From NCBI GenBank assembly GCA_002633005.1, contig NMRA01000288.1, positions 386,300 through 450,299 on the forward strand: 64,000 bases of DNA, read 5' to 3'. How positions within the stretch are numbered: the first letter of the stretch is position 1; the number at the start of each line of letters is the position of its first letter. The notes beneath the pieces were generated by a model, which saw nothing but the letters and a program-made list of their open reading frames with translations, searched no databases and had not been told where the DNA came from. Shown in pieces: positions 26,901 through 38,900 of this stretch. The position numbers were made by a program, and so were the translations under genes. This stretch comes from Phoronis australis (taxonomy: Eukaryota; Phoronida; Phoronidae).

Positions 26901-29900
26901 CACTGGCTCATTCCTCCGACGGTACACTGGCATCAAAGAAGGCTACCGCTTCAACCCTCCGAAGCAGGAAATCTTCTACAAGGTTCGTCTGCTTAGATTA
27001 TTGTTGACAATTAGTGACATTTTCACTAGTGCCTTTACCTGTTCTCAAATTGGCCTCAAAACGTTCCTTTCTTTGATGAGAACCAGAGTTGACTTTAAAC
27101 TAGAGTTACTCCTCAGTACCAGGCACTGCTTTCCTGGAAAGTGCTTGGTCTGCATTTGTGCCACCTTCATTCAAATTCGAACCCAGGCCTCAGCAATTCA
27201 ATCCCTTGTCCTGTCCCTTCAAACCCTCTATAGCTTGCCGCATGAAATGATGAGATGTAGACTTATGTAATTCGATATTGCACTCATGACTTTTATCGTC
27301 TCTTCCTAGGATGATGCTAACCATGACCCCCAGTGGCAGGTGGAGCAACTAGTCGAGGCTCAGATCAAGTGCAATGGTGTCGTGATTGGCCAGCATGAAA
27401 TTGATATCATGTTCAAGACATCTGTTACCGTGTTCGAGATCCTGGAGAGAGCATGGGCTTCCCTCGATTGTAGCTTGATTGACATGAAGATCGAATTTGG
27501 GGTTAACACGCATGGTAACAAATTGAGCAATCTTTTTTTATGTATTTAGAGATAAATGAACAGCACAGGTGTCACATTAATCGTTTCTATTGGTGACATG
27601 ACAATGATCGACCTACCTATACTATACATCTTGTGTCCTTGGAACAAAAGTTTTAAAAGAACACATGCAACTGAAGGCAACTGCATTCTCAAGGTGCATT
27701 TAAATTACTGTAGGGTCCTTGTACAAGTTAAAGGGTAACTTACTGAATTGCACTGTTAGAAGATTTCAAGCTCAGAGCTCAAACAAAGAAGGCCTTCATT
27801 GTCGTATTAGTGCTTAACTATAATATTCAATGCTGGCATAAACCAATAAGGTTTCGGTTATTCATTAATTGCTGGCAGTTTTTTGCAGTGATGTTAAAAT
27901 ATGAAAGTATTTATCTGATATATAACTACCGAAACTGGGTCATTGAAAGGAAAGACACTTAATGGTCAGAAAAGATTACATTAGATAATAAATAAATCTA
28001 GGCCATAATATCTACAGGTCTACTCGTCAGATTTAGCTAAAGTTTATTTAAGTGGTGTGAGACCTGGTGTTTTCAGTTGGCTTATGGCAGGTGCTTAATT
28101 TAGGTGGGGTATACAATTCCATTCAGGGTCAGATCTTGTTCAAATTTTGCACAGATATGAAGAATTGGAAGATTCTATTATTTGTCTCTTCACGAGATTC
28201 TTATTACCTGGGGTTTGGGAAGGGGCAGTTCAGGTATTTGGGGGTTCAAAGGCACTACCTGACAATATCTAAAGATTTTAAAATTTTGTGTTATGGTATA
28301 TCCCGACAAGATGACACTTCCAACATAATGACTTGGCAAAGTGTTTATCACAAAGTTGCTGTAGAATGACTAAAAATACAGAAGATATGTGATTGGACAA
28401 TTCACTGAGAGTTTATGCACCTCAGTATTGTCTTATTTAAATAAACAAAATGTGCCACCAGAAATCAAGAGATGTCCTATAGATTACAATGGCATGAAGA
28501 AAGTTATAGTATTATTGGTATTCCTGTCATTGTGTTGTGGCTAACCCCTTCTACTCGAGGTCCTCCATTGTGAATTACAGTATCCAAGGAAAATTGAAAA
28601 GAACCTGTAACTTACAGTCTCAGCGAGTCCCATGAACAATACCTTCAAAATTCTAAACTGGTCATTGGAAAACTGACGTTTTTTGTAAAAACAATCATAA
28701 TTGTTTGATTGACACATCTGCAGTAACTGTCTGACAGTACATGTATGCCGTTTATGTTGCAATTTTGAGCGTTTGCTGATACTTTGTGAGGAATAGTTAG
28801 TGAGATCACAGTTTTCAGCCACCACAACACTTATGTGTCGCGCTGCACTCTGACCTGCACGTAACCCTGTCATTTATTTTCTCGTTGAGCGGTAATAGAA
28901 ATCATGATTGCGTATATGCTTTAATATAAAGGAAGGTTTGAAACATGGTGATATTGTAGTTACATGTCAATGCATGCTCCATTGGATTAGGTTTTAAGTG
29001 TGAATCTTAACATATGCTTCTACATGTCGGATTCTTCTCACAAGGTCATTCAAATAATTTCTTTAGCCGGTTGAACTTGTTTTAGGTGAGGTTGTTCTTG
29101 CTGACATCATCGACAGTGACTCATGGCGCCTATGGCCGTCTGGTGACCGACGTCTGATGAAGGACAAACAGGTCTACCGCGAGTTGAAGGAAGTTACACA
29201 GGAGGCACTGCAGACAGTCAAGAGGAACTTCCAGTGGGTTGCCGAGCGACTCAAGGTACAACCACGCACTCTGATATGAGTTTTACAGGGGTTGTGTTCC
29301 ATAGACACAATACATTAACTTGCACTGGCAGTGAAAAAATCTTCCGCTTATTAAATGGAAACGGAGAAATCTATTCCATGGTTTATGAGCAGTTCAATCT
29401 CATAATTCAACATATTTTCACCGGCCAATCACTTCAATGGCAGCCATTTTGATAGAATAGGCTAGTAAGCTCCCAATTGCAGTCACGAAAAACTCAACTT
29501 CTATGATTTAAAAAAGGATTTGCAGGCAATGTGGCACACGTTGTAGCAGACATGTGCTCAGGTGGGTGCATTGCATTGATCACCTGGAACCATTTCATGC
29601 TTTATTAATAAATAGTTAAAACTGCTGAGGAGCTTGAAACTTAACTCAAGGGTCTAATATTGTGCCCCACTGGGACTCAAACCCACGAACTTGAGTAATG
29701 GAAGGGACACGTATCCCAATAGGCCAAACTGCCTCTTCTGCTTGTGTGATTTTGCAAGATCTTGCTCTCCTCTCAAGAAACTTGGTCTAAGGAATGCCGC
29801 CCTATGTTCATGGATTCTCTTGTACTGTGCCCACTGTCACCCAAATCTCAAGAGTCGTTGATCTCGAGTAGTGTTAGTTCCTATGTCATTCTTTTTTAAC

Positions 29901-32900
29901 ATGGTCTGTAAACACAACTGCTGTCACTCAATTTCCACCGCACGGCTTGGTGTAACTAGAGCCCAGTCATTCCAGTGTAATCACCACCACCTCTTGTCAT
30001 TCTCAACCAATGCCTTGCTGTAAACACAGAGATGGATAATTTTGGCGTTTGGAGGTCCACGATTTCCTCGCACTTTCGATTTTTTTAGTCGGTGTTGCCT
30101 TGTCACACGGGAATTTCTATGAGACATCCAAGTCAGATAGCAGATCTCCACTTATGGTCATCATTTGTCTCGTCGCTTTCCAGAATAGTTGAGGGCAAAG
30201 TGTTTGAATTATTGTCCAAGTCTGTGCAATCCAGTGGAATTTTCACTTTCATTCGAAGCCATTGTGACTACAAGATGAAGCATGCCGGTATACATTATGT
30301 GTGAATAATAACTGTTTGTAGAACTGTGACTTGATCTTTAATGCAAAGTTTTGTACCCTCAGGAATTGACCCCGGAGCCTCGGGCACGTGCCGTTGTGCT
30401 GATGGGGTCGCCCACAGATACGTCACACTGTGAGAAGATCTGGAACACATGCAAGACGTATGGCGTGCCATGCGAAATCCGTGTGACGTCTGCGCACAAG
30501 GGAACCGACGAGACGATGAACATTCTTGCTGAATATGAAGGTCGGTTAGGTTGTCGAATGTTGCAGTAGGGAAATTGCTTTGCGCCTGGCTTATGTAAGA
30601 AACATTTGATTTGGGGCAAATACTTTAATGACATTGATTTCATCTCATTTCTTATGGTTTAGACATGTTTTCCGTTTTTTGTTTTAGCGTATTTTAGAAT
30701 CATTCTTGCGTTATCTAAGTGCATAACCACAACTGTATCACACAAGATTAGTGCGGTTAATCATTTGGGGTTTTGTTTGCAGATCTTTAGTGGTCATACA
30801 GCTCATNTACGAAATTTAATAAGTGTATTTATATTATGTTAACAACAGACGATGACGACTTTTGGACGGATCCGCCTTCCAGTGTGCCCCCTAGTGGCAA
30901 TTTTATTTTTTTACGTTTACCTCTGTATCTTCACTTTGGTATGTAGGCACCTATTAGTGCTATGACGCTATCCTCCCGTTTTCGGATGGATTCAACCTAG
31001 TTTGCGACACCCAGTGGCCATTTTTACTGTTTTTGAGTCTGTTTTTTGGCGTCCACCCCTCTATCAACCAAACCGCTATAAGTATGATTGTGAAAATTCT
31101 CATGTATGTTCTTACTATGAAGAGGATGGTTGATGCTGAATTTCCCATGAGTTTGATTACTGTGGCGCCTCCTAGTGGCAGTTTTTTTTGCACCTATGGC
31201 TGTATCTCCCAAACCGTTTGCAGAATCTTTACTAAATTTAGCAAGTGTATTTATGTGATGTTGACAAGGGACGATGACAACTTTAGGATGATTCTGACTA
31301 CCGGTATGCCTCTAGTGGCAATTTTAGTATTTTACATTGACCTCTGTATTTTCATAGGTCTTCAGGTGTATACTTTGTGTTACTTCATGACTATGAAGGA
31401 AAAATTCCAAGTAGAAATTTATTTCTGGCATTCTAATGCTGTGCTAATCTCGTATGTTGGTAAATTTGTTTTTAATTCTATGTTTCTGTGGTGCTTTAAG
31501 CGACTGGTGTTTAGAATGTGCTTGTATTATGAAGATCACTCACATTTTGCCCCTAGCCTATTGAGGAGACAATGAACATGCCTTTCCATTTTGCAAAGTA
31601 CAACATACTACATATATGCCCTCTACTGGCCACTTTATGGTACCAATAAACAACCCTAGAAGGATACCGTATGTGGTGCAATTGTGGGCGCATTTCAACG
31701 CTCTGCGTTGCTCTTGTTCATTTTGCGCCTAGGGCTATATCTCCTAAACCGTTTGCAGGATCTTTACTAAATTTAGCAAGTGTATTGATATGATGTTGAC
31801 AATGGATGACAACAACTTTCGAACAGAGCTGACTACTGGTGTGCTCCCTAGTGGCAATTTTAGTTTTATTACGTTTACATCTGTATTTTCAAAGGTCCTC
31901 CACATATTTCATAAAATTTGGCATATAGGCATCTATTAGTAAGATGACGCTACCCTCCCATTTTCAGATGGATTTGACATAGTTTGTGTCACCTAGTGGC
32001 CATTTCTACTGTTTTCGAGTCCATTTTTTGGCGTCCACCCCTCTATCAACCAAACCACTCTAAGGATGATTATGAAAATTGGAATTTATGTTCTTACTAT
32101 GAAGAGAACCGCTTGCGATGATTTTCAGACCACTTGGACTACTGTGGCGCCTCCTAGTGTCAGTTTTTTTTGCGCCTATGGCTGTATCTCTTAAACCCTT
32201 TGTAGGATCTTTACTAAATTTATCAAGTTTTTTATATGATATTGACAACGGACGACGAAGACTTTCAAGCGGATATGACTAGTGGCAATTTTAGTTTTTT
32301 CCGTGTACCTGTGTATTTTCAAAGATTTTAACAGATTTTCATAAAATTTTGAATATAGGCATCTATTGATGAGATGACGCTATCCTCCTGTTTTCAGATG
32401 GAATCAAGGTATTTTCCACCACCTAGTGGCCATTTTTGTTGTTTTCAAGTATGTTTTTTAGCATCCACTCCTCCATCAACCAAACCATTCTAAGGGTGGT
32501 TTTGAAAATTGGCGTATATGTTCTCAGTGTTAAGAGGACAGTTGACGATGACGACTTACTGCTATTGTGTCTTGTAGTGGTAGTTTTGTTTTGTTTTGTT
32601 TTGTTTTGCGCCCGTAGCTGTATCTCCTAAAGGCACTACAGAATCTTATCATTTTATTCCGTTTTCCTTTGTTTCTCTAAAGTTCCTTGACAGATTTTTA
32701 TGAAATTTGGTGAATAGCTTTCTATTAAAGAAACAATGACATGTTCATGTTTTCGAATGGATTGGACGTTTTTGCACTATCTAGTGGCCATTTTTATGAT
32801 ACAAATAAACGACCATTAAAGCACACCGTTTGCATTGCATTTGTGGGCACATTTCAACGCTCCACGTTGCTCTTGTTTATGTATTAGTTGATAAATTTGA

Positions 32901-35900
32901 GATCTTACTAGGTGGAAGGTGCCTCAACAGTGAGAATAAAATAAGAATAATTATAACAAAAACACTAATAATAATAATTATGGGAATTTCATATTAAAGC
33001 TGTAGTAATAGTATGTTGTAAAATGTTATCATTTTAGTAGATTGGGAATAAGGGCTCTTGTCCAGTTGTTTGCCTCAGGGAACGGAGCTCTCGATGCCTC
33101 AATTTGTCGAGTAATTACTGTATCTCCTTAACCCTTTGAAGGCTCCTAAAGAGGTGATATCAGGTGACGATGAGTTTCGGACCAATCGACCTATAGTTAT
33201 GCTCCCTACTGTCAACTGTCTTTTACGTTTGCCTCTATATCCTTGGCAAGTTCGTGAATTTTTGCGGTGCCACGTTCTCAATTCAAATGGGTTTGAAGCA
33301 TTCTGTGCCATCTTATGGCCATTTTCATGATACTAAAAGCACACATAGAAGCACACATTTTGCGTTGCTCTTGTTCTCATTAGAAAAGGTTACCTTATCA
33401 GAGACCACAGGCTCCTTTCTTCTCAGGTGAACATGCACCCTGGGAAGGAATTTGATCACTTCAAGTTGACCACAGAGGGTTCACCAGTCGCTATGGTATG
33501 TGTGCTAGTGCCATCCTGTGGTAAGGTTTGTAAACGTTATTGAAGTGACAGAGGAACACTTATGGGCAAAGATAGTTGTAGTTCATTCTCTCTTCTTCAG
33601 GTGTCAAGACTCACTTTGTTCGTCGGCACAGCGAGACAGCATTCATTGCTGAAAAGTGCGAAATGATCCCCATTGAGTGGGTGACACGCCGTGTCGCCAC
33701 TGGCTCATTCCTCCGACGGTACACTGGCATCAAAGAAGGCTACCGCTTCAACCCTCCGAAGCAGGAAATCTTCTACAAAGTTCGTCTGCTTAGATTATTG
33801 TTGACAATTAGTGACATTTTCACTAGTGCCTTTACCTGTTCTCAAATTGGCCTCAAAATGTTCCTTTCTTTGATGAGATCCAGAGTTGATTTTAAACTAG
33901 AGTTACTCCTCAATGTCGGGCACTGCTTTCCTGGAAAGTGCTTGGTCTACATTTGTGCCACCTTCATTCAAGTTCGAACCCAGGCCTCAGCAATTCAATC
34001 CCTTGTCCTGTCCCTTCAAACCCTCTGTAGCTTTCCGCATGAAATGATGAGATATAGACTTATGTAATTCGATATTGCACTCATGATTTTTATCGCTTCT
34101 TCCTAGGATGATGCTAACCATGACCCCCAGTGGCAGGTGGAGCAACTAGTCGAGGCTCAGATCAAGTGCAATGGTGTCGTGATTGGCCAGCATGAAATTG
34201 ATATCATGTTCAAGACGTCTGTTACCGTGTTCGAGATCCTGGAGAGAGCATGGGCTTCCCTCGATTGTAGCTTGATTGACATGAAGATAGAATTTGGGGT
34301 TAACACGCATGGTAATGATAACAAATTGAGCAATCTTTTTTATGTATTTAGAGATAAATAAGTGAACAGCAGATTTGTTGGAAGTCTCAGCAGGTGTCAA
34401 ATTAATTGTTTCTATCGGTGACATGACAATGATCGACCTACCTATACTATACATCTTGTGTCCCTGGAACAAAAGGGTAACTTACTGAATTGCACTGTTA
34501 GAAGATTACAAGCTCATAGCTCAAATAAAGAAGGCCTTCATTGTCGTATTAGTGCTTAACTATAATATTCAATGCTGGCATAGACCAATAACGTTTCACT
34601 TATTCATTGCTGGCAGTTTTATTTTGGAATGATGTTAAAATATCAAAGTATTTATCTGATATTTAACTACAGAATCTGGGTCATTGAAAGGAAAGACACC
34701 TAATGGTCACAAAAGATTACATTAGATTATAAATAAATCTAGGCCATAATATCTATAGGACCACTCATTAGATTTAGCCAAAGCTTACATAAGTGGTGTT
34801 AGACCTCATGTTTTTTCAGTTGGCTTATGGGAGGTGGTTAATTTAGTTGGGGTATACAATTCCATTCAGGGTGAAATGCGCTTGTCAGATTTTGTTCAAG
34901 TTTTGCACAGAGATGATGAATTGGAAGACTATGATTTGTCTCTTCATGGGATTCTTATCAACTGGGGTTTGGGAAGGGTCAGTTCAGGTATTTGGGGGTT
35001 CAAAGGCACTTCTACAGACTCGTCAGATTTTCAAATTTTATGATATGGTATAACCTGACAAGACGACATTTTCACACTTCCAACATAATGACTTGGCAAA
35101 GTGTTCTTCACAAAGTTGCTGTAGAATGACTAAAAATACATAAGATATGTGATTGGACAATTCGCTAAGAGTTTACTCACCTCAATATTGTCTTATTTAA
35201 TAAATAAACAAAATGTGCCACCAGAAAGCAAGAGGTGTCCTCTAGATTACAGTGCCATGAAGAAAGTTATAGTATTGTTGGTATTCCAGTCATTGTGTTG
35301 TGGCTATTCACTTCTACTTGAGGTCTCCCATTGTGAATTACAGTATCCAATGAAAATTGAAAAGGACCTGTTACTTCCAGTCTCATCGAGTCCCATGAAC
35401 AAACAATACCTTCAAAATTCTAATTTGGTCAGTGCGAAAGTGCCAGTTTTAGTAAAAACAATGATCCTAAATAATAGTTGTTTGTCGCATCTGTGATAAC
35501 TGTCCGGCAGTACATGTATATTGTTTAAGTTGGAATATTGAGCGTTTACTTATACTATGTGAGGAATAGTGAGTGAAACCACAGTTTTCAGTCATATTCT
35601 ATTTTCTCATTGTGGGGAAATAGAAGTCATGATTGCGAATATGCTTTACTATAAAGGAAGATTTGTAACATAGTGATATTGTAGTTATATGTCAATGTGT
35701 GCTCCATTGATTAGGTTTTAGGTGTGAATCTTAACAGATGCTCCCACATCTCAGATTCTTACAAGCTCATTCAAATAATATCTTTGGACGCTTGAACTTG
35801 TTTTAGGTGAGGTTGTTCTTGCTGACATCATCGACAGTGACTCGTGGCGCCTATGGCCGTCTGGTGACCGACGTCTGATGAAGGACAAGCAGGTCTACCG

Positions 35901-38900
35901 CGAGTTGAAGGAAGTGACACAGGAGGCACTGCAGACAGTCAAGAGGAACTTCCAGTGGGTCGCCGAGCGACTCAAGGTACAACCACCCCCTCTGATATGA
36001 GTTTTACTGGGGTTGTGTTCTGTAGACACAATACATTAACTTGTACTTGCAGTGAAAAAAATCTTCGCTTATTAAATAGAAGCGTAGAATTCTAGTCCAT
36101 GATTTATGAGGTCAATCCCATATTTCAACATTACATTCTCACCATCCAATCACTTCAGTGGCTGCCATTTTGATAGGATAGGCTAGTAAGCTCCCAATTG
36201 CAGTCACAAAACACTCTACTTCTGTGATTTAAAAAATAATTTGCAGGCTATATGGTACACGCGTTGTAGCAGACATGTGCTCAGGTGTGTTCACTGCGCT
36301 GATCACCTGGAACCATTTTATGCTTAATTAATAAATAGTTAAAACTGTGCTGAGGTGGTAGAAACCTGAGTCAAGGGTCCAGCTTGAATAAACGAAGCGG
36401 ACGCATATCCCACGAGGCTACACTGCCACCTCTACTCGTGTGATTTTGCGAGATCTTGCTCTTCTCTCGAAAAATTTTGTCTAAGGAAAGCTACCCTATA
36501 TTCAGTCATTGTGACTGCAAGATGAAGCATGCCTATATACATAATGTCTGAATCATAACTATTAAGTAAAATTTTGACTTGATCTTTTATGCAAAGTTTT
36601 GTACCCTCAGGAATTGACCCCAGAGCCTCAAGCACGTGCTGTTGTACTGATGGGGTCGCCCACAGACACATCACACTGTGAGAAGATCTGGAACACGTGT
36701 AAGACGTATGGCGTGCCGTGTGAAATCCGTGTAACGTCTGCGCACAAGGGAACAGACGAGACGATGAACATTCTTGCTGAATATGAAGGTCGGTTAGGTT
36801 GTCGAATGTTGCAGTAGGGAAATTGCTTTGCGCCTGGCTTATGTAAGAAACATTTGATTTGGGGCAAATACTTTAATGACATTGATTTCATCTCATTTCT
36901 TATGGTTTAGACATGTTTTCTGTTTTTGGGAGTTATGTTTTTTGCTAATGCCTGAGATCAGACTGCCCAAATTGGGTTGAAAGGTTTATGGAGTACAAAA
37001 AGTAATATGGTGGAAAAAGGCAGATTTTATGATCTACACTAAATCAGGGCTTGGAATTTTCCGCGGAAACGCGGATTTCCGCTTTTTGCAAATGTGCTGT
37101 CCGCTTTTTTTATAATATTTCTGCGTAAAAAAATCGGATTTGATATAAAATTTCCGCGGCAAATTCCTTACTTACCGCGGCGTCGCAGACGACATCCACC
37201 TCGAAAAGCGGAAGTTGCTCTTTATGTTTCGAAGGAACGTAAATTGTCAACATTGCCGGGGCACCTGGGACAGCGTGGTGGGATTTTCAATGGCGTCTCG
37301 TATTATTGTTAAGCGCGGCGACAAATACTACCGCTCTGCAGCCAAAAATGTGTGGGGTTGGGAGTGCGGACGGGCGAGCTAAGAGCTAAAAGGATGCAGA
37401 CGCAAGGTACTGATGGTGGTAACGTTTTTTTTTTCTTTTTTTTTTAGACCTCCCGATTTTTGTCGAGGAAAGGTTCACATTGACCATTTCAAGGCATGAT
37501 TTGGGCCGTAAAAGTTTCCGCGTTTTTTTGTCATTGGTCATTCCAAGCCCTGCTAAATAAAGGATAAGTAGATAAGATCAAAACTGGATTTTGAATTTTG
37601 TTTCAGTTTTTCCAATGCAGTGTGTGTTCTGGCTGTGGCACCTGCAACTAATAAATCAGTGATTGAAACAAAACTGAATTCAAAATCTTGTCATTAGCGT
37701 ATTTTAGAATCATTCTTGCTTTATCTAAGTGCATAGCTGCAACTGTATCACACAAGATTAGTGCGGTTAATCATTTGGGGTTTTGTTTGCAGATCTTTAG
37801 TGGTCATACAGCTCATGGTCGTCGCTTGTGGACATTTTGACAAAATTAAAAACAGTATTTATGCTACACTGGAAAGGTTTCTTGGTGACATTTTTATCCA
37901 AGCATATTCATTTGCCTTAGCAAAATGTCTTTGTCTTCCGTCTTTGTTTTGTGGCTCCATTGCTGGTATGTTACTGAGCACATAAGCACGGCCAAACGTC
38001 CGCTTGTTCCTCTCAGGTGATGGCGTACCCACTGTGTTCATCGCTGTCGCTGGAAGAAGTAACGGTCTGGGGCCCGTCCTCTCCGGTAACGCCACCTATC
38101 CAGTCATCAACTGTCCTCCAATTACTGCTGACTGGGGTACGGAGGACATCTGGTCATCACTACGGTTACCGTCAGGTAAAGTGGACTGACGACACATGTA
38201 ATTGCTCTTGAGATGTTTAAGTTGTGTGGGGAATGTGCAAAGCAACTGGTTCAGTATGATTCGGTCGAGTTTGGTGTACTGTACATGTCAAAAGTGGTCT
38301 GACAAAATGGTCCTGAATTTCCCGTCGTGACGGCTGCGTGGAAGCTGAATTTATGGTCCGAGTTAATTTCTATCGTAACCAAGAATAAAGAGGAATTTAA
38401 CAGGAAAGTTGGGGAAGTGACGAAGCAAAAAATCTATAACTTTATTTTAAGCCCATATCAAGTGCATGGGATTTATTTATTAGCGTTTGCCCGTTCGCCA
38501 AGCAAAACGCAAAATGTTAACGGTTTTTGAATTTGAGTAGACAATTTTTTTAAAGAATTCCAGATAGCAAGATGCAACACATAAGATTTTGCCGATATTT
38601 TTGGTTGAAATTGTTTAATTTAGAACACAATGTGGCATACAAAAGAGTTTTATTTTGTCAAATTTCTAAACTAAATTAAAAGTTATGAAAATGTTAATTC
38701 CTTGTCAAAATTGTGTTACTGTTTGATATTCTTCAGACTTTTTGAAAAACTGGGTCAAGGATCTAAACTTTGTACTCAAAACTGAACTTAAAATTATTTT
38801 TGACGTTTACCCGTTCTACGTTTGTGCTTACTAAAGATAACTGAATTTGATTCTGGGCTTGACTGTATTTGGGATTAATTGACTGACTGTCTTATCTTAG

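Larger units (their letters stand above)
24290..37816 (+). repeat. About 6.5-7-kb direct duplication of PAICS intron 2 to intron 6, joined at n 30,807
   Basis: Copy a spans roughly 24,300-30,806 and copy b 30,808-37,816. The 119 bases before the n (30,688-30,806, through TGGTCATACAGCTCAT) recur at about 37,697-37,816, and the sequence after the n returns to the intron 2 repeat. Copy b has an extra insertion of about 765 bp (about 36,925-37,690) and extra R1 repeat units. Confidence 0.9.

Noticed and set aside
28541-28873. 110-codon minus-strand ORF in PAICS intron 4
   Set aside because: The corresponding intron of copy b does not preserve the frame, so it is not under coding constraint.
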